Assembly: GCF_003627955.1 (NCBI RefSeq)
Contig: NZ_RBWS01000019.1
Coordinates: 62,001-126,000 of the forward strand
DNA: 64,000 nt
From: Sphingobacterium puteale
GTDB lineage: Bacteria > Bacteroidota > Bacteroidia > Sphingobacteriales > Sphingobacteriaceae
Reading direction: 5' to 3'
The position numbers were made by a program, and so were the translations under genes. The stretch's first letter is position 1. The number at the start of each line of letters is the position of its first letter. Below, piece after piece: positions 17,774 to 27,374 of the stretch. The notes beneath the pieces were generated by a model. That model was not told the origin of the DNA. It was given only the letters and a program-made list of their open reading frames with translations, and made no database searches.

Positions 17774-20700
17774 TTAAAATGTTAGTGAAAGGCCCAGGTT
17801 ATAGACTCTGTTTAGTGGGTACGCCGTTGCTGCGGTAGTTTCCGGATCAAAGTCCTTTACTTTTGTCCAGGTCAGCAGGTTCTGTCCACTGAAATATAGC
17901 TGCAATCTGGTCAATCGGAGTTTTTTACAGATATCTTCGGAGAAATTGTAACCAAATTCGAAATTTTTCAACCTGACATAATTGGAGCTTTGCAACCAAT
18001 AGGTATTATCGTTGGATCTCCAATATTCGTTGTATCTGTTCCACGTACGCGGTTTTGAAGCATCAGGATTATCCGCTGTCCATCGCCCTTCGACATTTTG
18101 CTTGAGATAATTACCTGCCTCCCCCTGCATCTCATAGTAATTGTTACGAATGGCGCCCGCAGCACCTTGGAAGAATAAGCTTGTATAAAATCCTTTATAA
18201 GATAAGTCAATATTAAATCCACCGGTCAATGTCGGAAGTTCTGTTTTTTCGGATCTCACACGATCCAGACCATCTATTTTACCATCCTTATTCACATCTT
18301 CAAAGATGATGTCCCCGGGCCTTGCTCCGGCCCAGTGTGGATAAGCGTCGACAGCTGCCTGATCTCGAAATATACCTATCTCATTGTAATAGAGCTTAGC
18401 ATTCATAGGTCTGCCTGTGGACTGTTGATAATCAGGGATTCCCGGAGTTTCATCCCAAAAGCGAATACGATTATGATTGGTGGCGATATTTCCATTGACA
18501 GCGTAGTGAAAACCATTGGCCTGGTCAGCATAACCTAGCTGCAATTCAAATCCTTTGTTTGTCACTTCGCCAATATTTTCTTTAGGTAAGGTTAGTCCTG
18601 AAGTGGCGGGAACGGAGGCATTTCTGTTCCATAGTATATTGGTTCGGATATTATAAAAATATTCAGCGGTCAGCGTTAGCTTGTTATTCAAAAATTTGGC
18701 GTCTAGACCAAAATTGGATTGATTGGCAACCTCCCAGGTTACATTTGGATTGGGTATTCTGAGCTCATTCAGTACTTTATTTTCTTGTGTACCGTTAAAA
18801 ACGTAGACATTGGAAGCGCCTGTGAGGAAACCGTAACTTGACATAAATTGATAGTCATCTATGCGATCATTACCCGTTTGCCCCCATGAAGCCCTTAGTT
18901 TTAGGTCTGAAATCACAGACTTGATCGGCTGCCAGAATGTCTCATTGGATAAGCGCCATCCTCCGGATACTCCAGGGAAAAAACCGAATCGTTTGTTGCT
19001 TGGAAATTTATAGGAACCGTCATAACGCCATAAGAATTCCAATAAATATTTGTTGTCAAAGTCATAATTCAGACGGCCAAAATAATTGAGTCTGGCCTGC
19101 ATGGCGGATTGACCGGAATTATCTTTTTCAGCATCGCCGCCCGCGAATAGCTCTTCGATGGCAGCAGATACATAATATTTTCTAAAGGCGTAAAATTCCA
19201 TATTATCACCTTTGATTTTTTCCAGTCCCAATAGGCCATTGAAATGGTGTTTTTCACCTAAATTTCGTTCGTAACGAATCAGCGCATTTAAAGTCAATAG
19301 GTTTTTGGTGTCAAAGTCTTGTCGGAGCTGTGGTGCCGTGAATCCCTTCAGTCCGGCGACCAAGATGGGTGTGCCGTTATTGTCCACGGATTTGCCATCC
19401 CAATTGTACAATGTCCATGGAGTCTGCCATAATTTGTCGCTCTGTAATGTCCTATCATACGCAACGTTTCCACTTACAGACAAACCTTCGATTCCGGGAA
19501 CTGTGATTTCTAGATTAGCCCTTGATTCGAGCATCATGGTTTTATTTCGATCGTAACCGGTCTGATTGGTTGTGATAACGACGGGATTATTTCCGTATTC
19601 TATATCCGGACCATTTTGTCCAGTAGGCCAGTAGGCATGCATGTTCGGTTTACCTCGCAAGATCATCCCAAAGATATCCGCTGCGGAGCGCGTCGGATAA
19701 TTTCGGTTATATTCACGCAATGCGGCATTAACCCCATATTTTATATAATCATTGAATTTTCCGTTTAGATTGCTCCTGAAATTGTACTGGTTAAACTTCG
19801 TTGCTGAATTTTTATAGATGGCATCCTGTTTATCGTACCCTCCCGAGATATAATAATTGAGGTATTCCGAACCGCCCGTGATATTGAGCGCGGTTTTATG
19901 CTGCGGTGCAGCCGCATGAAATGTGGCGGCAAACCAATCTGTATTTGGATATTTCCAGCTATCCGTACCCGAGCGGAATAAGGCTAGTTCCTCTTCACTA
20001 TATTTTGGTTTCTGGCCAGCATAGAGGCCGATCTCATTAAGCATTTGCGCATATTCCGCGGCGTCTGCCATCTTTGGGATAACAGTGGGCTGGGACCATC
20101 CCTGATTATGTGTTAGGCTGACCTGCGGTTTACCGCTTTTTCCTTTTTTTGTTGTTACGAGAATAACGCCATTAGCGGCTTGCGAACCATAGATGGCCGC
20201 CGATGCATCCTTTAATATCGTCACACTTTCAATATCCTGCGGATTGAGCCTTTCAATAGATCTGTTGGCGATACCATCGACCACAATCAGTGGTGAGTTG
20301 TCTCCCAGGGTGTTGGCTCCCCGGATCCGAAGTGTGGAATTGTCACTCCCAGGCTCCCCGGAAGTCGTTGTCGCCACTAAACCCGGTAGCCGACCCGCAA
20401 GCGTATTTGTGACGTTCATTACGGGAGCTCTATCCAGTACATCCCCTTTGACATCAACAATAGACCCTGTGACGGTTGATGCTTTTTGAGTACCATATCC
20501 TACAATCACCACTTCCTCCATCGAAGTTACGGTTTGTTGGAGTCTGATCTCGATATTTTCGTTTGATGTGACCTTATAGTCTATCGCCTGATACCCGACC
20601 ATACTGACATGAAGTGTGGGCGTATTGCCGGAAACCGATAGCGTAAAAGAACCATCTTCAAGTGTGGAAGTCCTATTGACTGCTCCCACCTCATTTACGG

Positions 20701-21178
20701 TCGCATTGGCCAATGGAACTCCCTTTGCGTCCAAGATTTTCCCCTTTACGATCTTCTGTTGGACTGCGGTAATCTTTCCTTCAATAGCTTCATGTGCCGT
20801 ATTGGCAGCTTTGCTAAGAATAATATTTTTGTCGACTATTTTATAGACAATTTGATATTTGCTCAGCAATTCATCCAGTACAGATTCCAGCGGCGCATTG
20901 ATAAATTTTACATCCGCTGTGCGTTTTTTTGGCAAAAGCGATTCTTTATATAGGATATTATATCCACTTTGCTTCTGAATATCCCTTAACAAGGTTTCGA
21001 GGCTTGCTTTATTTTTTTTGAGATTGATTGATTGTCCGAAAGAACTAGCATACGTGCTTAGGCTAGTTGCGAGGAGTAGAGGCACTGCGATAGACAGTTT
21101 CATAACCAATGGTTTGAGGATGATATTCTCCCTAAAATCCATAGGAAGAACAGACCGATTTTTTTTGTATTTTTGCAT
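17774..21178 (-). CDS. SusC-like TonB-dependent transporter with STN signalling domain (PUL2)
   Basis: 1134 residues, longer than the other two SusCs here because of an N-terminal STN domain (~50-125: INLKKNKASLETLLRDIQKQ ... FINAPLESVLDELLSKYQIVY). STN domains contact a FecR-type anti-sigma factor, and a FecR/sigma pair lies immediately upstream. Then come a CarboxypepD_reg domain (~143-215), TonB box MEEVVIVGYGTQK (~220), plug (ILKDASAAIYGSQAANG) and barrel to the C-terminal LGLSLTF. The first ATG (21178) leaves a long basic leader before the hydrophobic segment; ATG at residue 26 (MKLSIAVPLLLATS) would give a more usual signal peptide. Confidence 0.95.
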   Translation of the reverse strand: MQKYKKNRSVLPMDFRENIILKPLVMKLSIAVPLLLATSLSTYASSFGQSINLKKNKASLETLLRDIQKQSGYNILYKESLLPKKRTADVKFINAPLESVLDELLSKYQIVYKIVDKNIILSKAANTAHEAIEGKITAVQQKIVKGKILDAKGVPLANATVNEVGAVNRTSTLEDGSFTLSVSGNTPTLHVSMVGYQAIDYKVTSNENIEIRLQQTVTSMEEVVIVGYGTQKASTVTGSIVDVKGDVLDRAPVMNVTNTLAGRLPGLVATTTSGEPGSDNSTLRIRGANTLGDNSPLIVVDGIANRSIERLNPQDIESVTILKDASAAIYGSQAANGVILVTTKKGKSGKPQVSLTHNQGWSQPTVIPKMADAAEYAQMLNEIGLYAGQKPKYSEEELALFRSGTDSWKYPNTDWFAATFHAAAPQHKTALNITGGSEYLNYYISGGYDKQDAIYKNSATKFNQYNFRSNLNGKFNDYIKYGVNAALREYNRNYPTRSAADIFGMILRGKPNMHAYWPTGQNGPDIEYGNNPVVITTNQTGYDRNKTMMLESRANLEITVPGIEGLSVSGNVAYDRTLQSDKLWQTPWTLYNWDGKSVDNNGTPILVAGLKGFTAPQLRQDFDTKNLLTLNALIRYERNLGEKHHFNGLLGLEKIKGDNMEFYAFRKYYVSAAIEELFAGGDAEKDNSGQSAMQARLNYFGRLNYDFDNKYLLEFLWRYDGSYKFPSNKRFGFFPGVSGGWRLSNETFWQPIKSVISDLKLRASWGQTGNDRIDDYQFMSSYGFLTGASNVYVFNGTQENKVLNELRIPNPNVTWEVANQSNFGLDAKFLNNKLTLTAEYFYNIRTNILWNRNASVPATSGLTLPKENIGEVTNKGFELQLGYADQANGFHYAVNGNIATNHNRIRFWDETPGIPDYQQSTGRPMNAKLYYNEIGIFRDQAAVDAYPHWAGARPGDIIFEDVNKDGKIDGLDRVRSEKTELPTLTGGFNIDLSYKGFYTSLFFQGAAGAIRNNYYEMQGEAGNYLKQNVEGRWTADNPDASKPRTWNRYNEYWRSNDNTYWLQSSNYVRLKNFEFGYNFSEDICKKLRLTRLQLYFSGQNLLTWTKVKDFDPETTAATAYPLNRVYNLGLSLTF

Positions 21179-21236
21179 TCGGTTGATATTTTAAGTTAAT
21201 ATTTGATAAGATGTGTCAACTGTCTCTATGAGACCA

Positions 21237-21267
21237 GCTTCAGGAGCGGTCGCAACGCTTCTGAAGC
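21237..21267 (-). other. Intercistronic hairpin between fecR and susC2
   Basis: A 12-base stem GCTTCAGGAGCG / CGCTTCTGAAGC with one wobble pair and a 7-base loop. No T-tract follows on the minus strand, so it is not a typical terminator. It could stabilise mRNA ends or partly attenuate transcription between the regulator genes and the transporter. Confidence 0.5.
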
Positions 21268-21283
21268 CTTTGGTTGTAAAAGG

Positions 21284-22498
21284 TTAGTTTTTTACATATA
21301 TTTTCCTCCCTATTAATTCAAAATGAACACCACCGACAAGTTCGATGGTCTTTAATAATTTTTTGATATCACCATATTTTGATATTGTACCCGAAAATTG
21401 AAAATCTTCAAATTGAGATTTAAACTCCACCTGAACGTCGTACCAGCGTCCGATAATATCCATCACCTCGACAAGTGGTGTTTTATAAAAAGCAAAATTA
21501 CCGTCCTTCCATGCGATAGAATAAAAGGGATCAATCGGATCTATCGAAAACTGATGCGATACCTGCTCAAATGTAGCCTGTTCATTGGGTCGCAGGAATT
21601 GATCAGATATTGTCGTATTTTTAAAATTCAGTTTTACTTTGCCTTCTACCAAAGTTGTTATGATTTTCTTTCCATAGTTCTGCACATTAAAAGAAGTTCC
21701 CAATACCTCTATGGATTGCGAACCTGTGTGTATGATAAAGGGGATTCGTTTTCCCAGTTCGGTTCGTTTTGCTACATCAAAAAAAGCTTCACCATATAGT
21801 TCTACTTCTCGTTTTGATTTATCAAAGACAACAGGGTATTTTAATGTAGTAGATGCATTGAGCCATACCTGTGTGCCATCAGGCAATGTGAGGTTATACT
21901 CACCGCCCCTTGGTGTAACAATGCTGTTGTAAACAAGTTTATGGGGATTAACACCATCCTTGATATGGTAGGAAATCCCGCCGGCTGCGGTTTTGATGAT
22001 CTCAAAATCGCCATGGTCTATAATGGTGTCGCCTTTGATTTTTTCCAGATCAATTCGCCGCCCGTTTTCTAGTATAATCTCGGCACGATCTTTACCCGGA
22101 ACAACCGATTCGATCCCATGGGTTGTGAGCTGCTGCTCATTGATCAGTGAACCGTTTGATCTTCCGATAAAATAAATAAGTGAACCGACTCCGACGACTA
22201 ATAACAGGGCCGCAACAGCTATACTTCGCCATGGGAACATAACCGTTTTTTTTGGCGGAGCCAGCTCCTGCAACTGATGTTTGACACGCTCATCAGCTAT
22301 GATTTTTTCAAACATATCTTGGTCGTTCATTTCGGACTCGAACCTGTTTACGGTCTCTTCCTCATGCTTTATTTGCTCCCAAGCATCCAAAAAATCTTCA
22401 TCGTCCATATATTTTACAAACTGCGTTAACGACTCTCCTCGGAGTTTATCGTCATAATACTGACGGATTAATCTTTTGTAAGCTTCTATTTTTGACAT
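21284..22498 (-). CDS. FecR-family anti-sigma factor
   Basis: 404-residue inner-membrane anti-sigma factor. Residues 1-85 are the cytoplasmic sigma-binding part, a single membrane helix sits at ~88-107 (IAVAALLLVVGVGSLIYFI), then a periplasmic FecR domain (GGEYNLTLPDGTQVWLNAST, GEAFFDVAKR, LGTSFNVQNYG, TLVEGKVKL) and a C-terminal DUF4974-type domain (VMDIIGRWYDVQVEFKSQ). The periplasmic part should touch the STN domain of the downstream SusC. Encoded 129 bases after the sigma factor. Confidence 0.93.
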   Translation of the reverse strand: MSKIEAYKRLIRQYYDDKLRGESLTQFVKYMDDEDFLDAWEQIKHEEETVNRFESEMNDQDMFEKIIADERVKHQLQELAPPKKTVMFPWRSIAVAALLLVVGVGSLIYFIGRSNGSLINEQQLTTHGIESVVPGKDRAEIILENGRRIDLEKIKGDTIIDHGDFEIIKTAAGGISYHIKDGVNPHKLVYNSIVTPRGGEYNLTLPDGTQVWLNASTTLKYPVVFDKSKREVELYGEAFFDVAKRTELGKRIPFIIHTGSQSIEVLGTSFNVQNYGKKIITTLVEGKVKLNFKNTTISDQFLRPNEQATFEQVSHQFSIDPIDPFYSIAWKDGNFAFYKTPLVEVMDIIGRWYDVQVEFKSQFEDFQFSGTISKYGDIKKLLKTIELVGGVHFELIGRKIYVKN

Positions 22499-22627
22499 CG
22501 ATGCTGATTTCTACATGCTTTACTATCTATTCGCATCAGCTATCAAAATGTACTAGTCAAAAAATAAAATTTTTTAAAAAGGAAATGGATGATAAAAAAT
22601 TGTGGAAAGCCGCAAAAAAGCAGTTTG

Positions 22628-23212
22628 CTAGCATAGCACTAGCAGGACGGCTAGCGTGAAGAGGATTTTTTGAAGTCTTAATTTGACAAAACTACAGGCG
22701 GCAGTCAAATGGTTTCTGACCGTATTTCGGGATATACCGATATGCTCCGCAATTTCTTGATAGCTCTTTTCCTCAAATTTATTCATTTGATAAATCCGTT
22801 TTTGTTGTGCGGGAAGCGCGTCAATAATCTTTTCCAGCATTTGCTCACGTTCCTTTTGTTCCAGTTGTATGTGTGCGCAGGATGTGGTATTCAGTTGGAT
22901 GTTTCCGCTATCCATTCGATATTGTTTTCGGATGACCTCTTTTCGGAAATGGGATATCGCCAATCTTTTGGCTACCACATAAAGAAAGGGAAATATTGCT
23001 TCAGCGGACGGAATTTCCTTTCGTTTGAGAAATAGCTGGACAAAAACCTCCTGTACAATTTCTTCGGCCTCGGTAGGAGAAGAGGTCAAACGACATACTT
23101 TCTCCTGTAAACTGGGTTTATAGCAATCAAAAATTTTTCGAAAAACTCTCCCATCAGCCATCTGAAATCGTTCAAATTCCTCTAAATCAAGTGGAAATCC
23201 TTTCAAATCCAT
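22628..23212 (-). CDS. ECF sigma factor of the FecI/Bacteroidetes type
   Basis: 194 residues. Region 2 is at ~22-95 (IFDCYKPSLQEKVCRLTSSP, EAEEIVQEVFVQLFLKR, FLYVVAKRLAISHFRKE) and region 4 at ~130-185 (LPAQQKRIYQMNKFEEKSYQ, IAEHIGISRNTVRNHL). It ends with an unusually hydrophobic tail (LFTLAVLLVLC), common in Bacteroidetes homologues. With the FecR protein it should switch on the downstream susC/susD/phosphoesterase genes. The 261 bases between this gene and the rhamnosidase contain nothing I can name. Confidence 0.93.
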   Translation of the reverse strand: MDLKGFPLDLEEFERFQMADGRVFRKIFDCYKPSLQEKVCRLTSSPTEAEEIVQEVFVQLFLKRKEIPSAEAIFPFLYVVAKRLAISHFRKEVIRKQYRMDSGNIQLNTTSCAHIQLEQKEREQMLEKIIDALPAQQKRIYQMNKFEEKSYQEIAEHIGISRNTVRNHLTAACSFVKLRLQKILFTLAVLLVLC

Positions 23213-23473
23213 TAGTACATAGGTTTTTGTTGGTCTAAAGAAACAAAATTGATATTAAATTTATATAAAAAAGGTATTAATTCAAAATGAAACCTTTCGA
23301 AGCGCGAGACGGGGCAACCTGACGCCATTCGCCGCCATATAAAAACGGTGAAGTCATCTACCGAAACGAAATTGGACGACCAGAGCACGACGGGGCTACG
23401 CGAAGATCCATTTCAATGTGTTGTTCGCGAGCTAATTTCTGAAGATAAGGATATAACAAGTGACCTTAAGCAA

Positions 23474-26131
23474 TTAAAGTTTACTTTCAAAATAATAGGT
23501 GCCCGAACCGATTTCTCTTGTTGTCTCGGGGAGTATTACTTTTGCTTTGGTATTTGCAGGTATAGTGACCTCAAGTTTTAATACCCCATTTTCTAGTGTC
23601 CATGCCGATTTTACTGGACCATATGGGGTTTCTAATTCTGCGGCGGCGTTCGTTATTTTTCCACCTGGTTTGGGTGCAATAATAATGGATTTATAGCCAG
23701 GTTCCTCGGCGACCGAATTGATGCCCGCAATCGTTCTGTACATCCAGTCCCCAATTGCTCCGTATGCATAATGGTTGTAAGAGTTCATATCTGGCGTCTG
23801 AAAAGAGCCATCCGGCTTAATTCCGTCCCATCGTTCCCATATTGTTGTAGCACCCATTTTGACGGGATAAAGCCATGAAGGATAGCTTTCCTGCATCAGG
23901 AGGTCATATGCGACATCATTATGGCCAAATCTGGTCAGCACATGACATAAATAGGGGGTACCCAAAAATCCTGTGGTGAGATGATTACCATAATCACGGA
24001 TGTTCGCTACTAAGCGATTTGCGGATGCTGCTCGAAGTTCTTCGGGCAACATGTCAAATTGTAGCGCCAGGACATATGCCGTTTGTGTTCCGGAAACCAA
24101 TCGTCCCGTAGTGGTCATATATTCTTTCACAAAAGCGGATTTAATATTTGCCAGCAATGCGCTGTACTTCGCGACATCTTCCTGTTTGCCCAATACTTTA
24201 GCTGCATTGATCAATAATTGGGTAGAGTGTGCGTAGAAAGTCTGGGCAATCAGGTATTTATCTGTAACTGCGGCTCTTCCGTCATTGTCATCATGAGGGC
24301 GGTAGAAAAGCCAGTCTCCAAAATGAAAACCGGAGTTCCAAAGATTATTTTTGGCCACGGAGGAGATATAATCAACCCATTTTCGCATGCTCTCAAACTG
24401 TGTTTCCAGCATCTGCCGATCACCATAAGCCACATACATATCCCATGGAATAATTGTAGCTACATCTGCCCAGCCTGCTGATGCCCCATCATTCGCACCC
24501 AGTACATTGGGGATCACATGGGGGATTGAACCGTTAGGCTGTTGATCGGCCTTCACATCTTTAAGCCATTTCGTGAAAAATCCCGCAACATCCATATTGT
24601 AAGCCGCTGTATTGGCAAAGGCTTGTGCGTCCCCCGTCCAGCCTAGACGCTCATCACGTTGTGGACAATCCGTTGGTACATCTAAAAAGTTTCCCTTCTG
24701 CCCCCATTGAATATTATGTTGTAGCTGGTTCAGTAGACTATTGGACGTAGCAAATTTTCCAGTGGTCTCCATCGCAGAGTATAGCGCGACAGCGGTAAGG
24801 TCTTCGGTTGTCAATTCTCCGGGATAGCCCTCGACCTTCACATACCTGAAGCCTTGAAACGTAAAATGAGGTTCAAAGACCTGTTCGGTATTCTCCTTTA
24901 AAATATAAATATCCTGAGCCTTTGCAGATCTTAGGTTTGTGGTATAAAAATTACCTTCTTTTGTAAGTACCTCAGCATGGCTCAGCGTGATCTTGGTTCC
25001 GGCGGCACCTTTGGCTTTGAGCATGACCCAGCCTACCAGATTTTGTCCGAAATCCACAACAGTCTCGCCCGCCGGTGTTTTAAAGACTTTAAGCGCTTTG
25101 AACTTTTCGTGCTTTTTGACCGGTGGACCGCTCATTGCCACAAGTTTTTCCGATCCTTTCTCCATCGTGCCGACTGCATTCCATTTATTATCTTCCCGAT
25201 AGCCAATATTGTCCCATCCGCTTATTTCCAGTCGGGCGTCATAGATTTCACCATCATAAATATCCGATGCCATAATCGGTCCGTAAGCATATTTCCAACT
25301 TTCATCGGTTTGGACCGTTTCCGTCGTCCCATCTGTATATTCCATGACAAGCTGCAAGAGCAATCCCCGCGTATCACCATAAAAATTGTGCTGATTTCCA
25401 AAGCCAATCCGTCCCTTATACCAGCCGTTCCCGAGACTAACTCCGAATACGTTGGAACCGCTTTTTAGGATCGTGGTTACATCATAAACTTGGTATTGCA
25501 AATGATCCCTGTAACTGGTCCATCCCGGAGCAAAATAGGTATCGCTGACACGCTGACCATTGATACGCGCTTCGTATAATCCCTTCGCAGTCACGTAGGC
25601 AATTGCCGATTTAAGCTTTTTATTGACGACGAATTCTTTTCTGAAAAGAGGGCTTCTTGCCGCAGTATCTTTGCCGGCCACTTTGATCCATGTCGCTGTC
25701 CAATCCATGGGACTTATTCCCATTTGAAAGAAGGCGGGTTCAGACCAGGCGGAAGTATTGCCATGATTGTCTTTTACCCGAATTTGCCAAAAATATCTCT
25801 TTTTTGATTGTAAGGCAGCCCCCTCATATTTAATCAGTACTGACTGATCTCCTGATACCGCCGCTTTCCACACCAGATCTTTTCCTGCATTCATTGCGGC
25901 TTTATCACGGCCTACTCTGATTTCATAAGCAGACTGTATGGTATTCTTTACTGAAGAACGTATTTTCCAGCTGAACCGGGGACTATCGGTTTCTATTGCC
26001 ATAGGATTTTTAAGGTGTTCTACTTTAAGGTCAGTTACGCTTAATTTTTGGGCAAAGGTACTGATAGAAAGTATACATATAAATCCTGATATCATAACTT
26101 TTTGAAGCAGAGTGTTTATAAATGGTGCCAT
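23474..26131 (-). CDS. Alpha-L-rhamnosidase, GH78
   Basis: Inverting enzyme removing terminal alpha-L-rhamnose. 885 residues with a signal peptide ending TFAQ (~28). The N-terminal Fn3-like part (LKNPMAIETDSPRFSWKI) and the Bac_rhamnosid_N block (YVTAKGLYEARINGQRVSD, ~180) come first, then the central beta domain and the alpha/alpha barrel. Catalytic-acid block DCPQRDERLGWTGDAQAF has Glu494; the base is expected in TTIWERWDGIKPDGSF. A C-terminal beta-sandwich closes the protein (TPYGPVKSAWTLENGVL). It precedes the sigma factor on the same strand by 261 bases, so it may be a separate unit, but it is part of the PUL2 cluster. Direct support for a rhamnose-containing substrate. Confidence 0.95.
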   Translation of the reverse strand: MAPFINTLLQKVMISGFICILSISTFAQKLSVTDLKVEHLKNPMAIETDSPRFSWKIRSSVKNTIQSAYEIRVGRDKAAMNAGKDLVWKAAVSGDQSVLIKYEGAALQSKKRYFWQIRVKDNHGNTSAWSEPAFFQMGISPMDWTATWIKVAGKDTAARSPLFRKEFVVNKKLKSAIAYVTAKGLYEARINGQRVSDTYFAPGWTSYRDHLQYQVYDVTTILKSGSNVFGVSLGNGWYKGRIGFGNQHNFYGDTRGLLLQLVMEYTDGTTETVQTDESWKYAYGPIMASDIYDGEIYDARLEISGWDNIGYREDNKWNAVGTMEKGSEKLVAMSGPPVKKHEKFKALKVFKTPAGETVVDFGQNLVGWVMLKAKGAAGTKITLSHAEVLTKEGNFYTTNLRSAKAQDIYILKENTEQVFEPHFTFQGFRYVKVEGYPGELTTEDLTAVALYSAMETTGKFATSNSLLNQLQHNIQWGQKGNFLDVPTDCPQRDERLGWTGDAQAFANTAAYNMDVAGFFTKWLKDVKADQQPNGSIPHVIPNVLGANDGASAGWADVATIIPWDMYVAYGDRQMLETQFESMRKWVDYISSVAKNNLWNSGFHFGDWLFYRPHDDNDGRAAVTDKYLIAQTFYAHSTQLLINAAKVLGKQEDVAKYSALLANIKSAFVKEYMTTTGRLVSGTQTAYVLALQFDMLPEELRAASANRLVANIRDYGNHLTTGFLGTPYLCHVLTRFGHNDVAYDLLMQESYPSWLYPVKMGATTIWERWDGIKPDGSFQTPDMNSYNHYAYGAIGDWMYRTIAGINSVAEEPGYKSIIIAPKPGGKITNAAAELETPYGPVKSAWTLENGVLKLEVTIPANTKAKVILPETTREIGSGTYYFESKL

Positions 26132-26540
26132 ATTTTAGGGTTGAGGTCAGCCGAAAATCCGGAATTATCCACTATTATCACAAATAAATTTGATATAAGT
26201 GTCATGTACTATCCTGTATATTTTTGACGTATCAACACAGAAGACAAAATTTGGCAAATATCGATCCTAATAAGTGCTAGATAACAATTCCTGTCTAATG
26301 GAAAGATTTTTTACGAGGCGCATATCTTATAATCGCTAAAAAGCAGATGTGAAAACTTGTCCTATGCAAACCCAGAATAGAATGGGTGTTCATAAATTAG
26401 TAGTGGACTAAAAACAAATAACTTATGGGAAATTACTATTTGCTTTTAGTTTTGAGCAAAAGTATTGCTTTTAGATCTGTTTGATTCGCAAGTCCTTCTT
26501 TGTTAATGATTGCTTTTTAAATTTCACCTATTTATTTCCT
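26132..26540. other. Gene-free intergenic stretch
   Basis: About 410 AT-rich bases upstream of the divergent rhamnosidase and NTF2-like genes. I find no reading frame resembling a protein and no RNA gene. The rhamnosidase promoter should lie at its left end but no clear -7 box is visible. Confidence 0.5.
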
Positions 26541-26546
26541 TCGTTT

Positions 26547-26610
26547 ACCGAGTTTTTATATCCGTTAACCTAAAGTTGATAGGTTAGACAACCATTGCGC
26601 TGTAGTTTTG
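26547..26610 (+). promoter_or_regulatory. Family promoter, copy A
   Basis: ACCGAGTTTT (26547), TTAACCTAA (26565), ATAGGTTA (26579) and -7 box TAGTTTTG (26603). The three blocks are 56, 38 and 24 bases upstream of the -7 box, the same spacing as at 28521 and 41954. The -7 box matches the Bacteroidetes TAnnTTTG consensus; the usual TTTG at -33 is replaced by ATAGGTTA. Confidence 0.75.
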
Positions 26611-26642
26611 AATTAAGAAATAAGCACAACAGAACGAACATT

Positions 26643-27089
26643 ATGAAAGCATCTATAAAAACATTCCTGGCAGTAGCAATGATAGCAGTATCCACCTTGG
26701 CTATTGCAGCAGATAAAACCTCTTCAAAATCCGAAAAATCCATAGTTAATCTATTCACGGCAGACATTGCTCTTAACCATTATGTTGCGGTGATCACTGC
26801 GGGGGAGTCTATCGGTTTAGAGCAATTATTTACAGCAGATTTCACTCAGAAGATCCAGTCGGGAAATGCAACAACAAATGACCGAAAAGAAGTTGTCAAA
26901 TTCCTGAAAAAGCAAAGCGGCGAGAAGCTCAACTGTAAAGTGAGTACCCGGATTATCGAAGAGTCAGCAGACTATATGGTAGGGAAAGTAACGATGCAAT
27001 TTGAAGACTTTACAAAGACAGACCTTGTGACACTGGTCAATGAGCATGGAGCATGGAGAGTGTCCAGTTCAGTTAATGCCTATAAATAA
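26643..27089 (+). CDS. Small secreted NTF2-like protein, paralogue A
   Basis: 148 residues from ATG 26643 (MKASIKTFLAVAMIAV); the in-frame sequence upstream is not part of the family. Signal peptide ends at AIA/A (~21). The mature part (~110 residues) resembles small NTF2/SnoaL-like cone folds: ALNHYVAVITAGESIGLEQL, DRKEVVKFLKKQSGEKLNCK, SADYMVGKVTMQFEDF, and a final beta strand WRVSSSVNAYK. No enzymatic motif. Four related sequences lie elsewhere in the window. Own promoter (26547-26610) and own terminator (27176). Function unknown; the fold call is based on overall pattern and could be wrong. Confidence 0.8.
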   Translation: MKASIKTFLAVAMIAVSTLAIAADKTSSKSEKSIVNLFTADIALNHYVAVITAGESIGLEQLFTADFTQKIQSGNATTNDRKEVVKFLKKQSGEKLNCKVSTRIIEESADYMVGKVTMQFEDFTKTDLVTLVNEHGAWRVSSSVNAYK

Positions 27090-27175
27090 GATAAAGAATA
27101 AAAACTAATGGTGAGTCAAGTTAGAGCTCGTAGCCTGACTATTAGTGAATCGTAAGTTTATAAGTTTAGTTTAGT

Positions 27176-27203
27176 AGCCACGTCGTGAGATGTGGCTTTT
27201 TTA
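27176..27203 (+). terminator. Terminator of NTF2-like copy A
   Basis: AGCCACGTC, loop GTGA, GATGTGGCT, then TTTTTT. Starts 86 bases after the stop codon. Almost the same sequence as the PUL1 terminator at 11156. Confidence 0.85.
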
Positions 27204-27374
27204 TGTTTCCACCAGCTATCTTCGGCTTAGGTATATACTGGTGGTTTGTTTTCATATTCCAGTTTACAGATTTTATAGGACGGACATCCGTCATTCTTTT
27301 TTAATTCCTTTTTAAAGTTACCTTCATAAATTGTCTGAAAAAGAATATACGCATAAAAATAGTTAGCTTTACTT

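Noticed and set aside
23348..23581. 77-codon plus-strand frame between sigma factor and GH78
   Set aside because: No homology, no signal peptide, half of it overlaps the 3' end of GH78 in antisense; too weak to call.
24977..25468. 163-codon plus-strand frame
   Set aside because: Antisense to the GH78 gene, whose domains and catalytic block are intact.
26401..26475. Possible hairpin CAAATA...TATTTG in the gap before NTF2-like copy A
   Set aside because: Only six clean pairs in AT-rich DNA; not distinguishable from chance.
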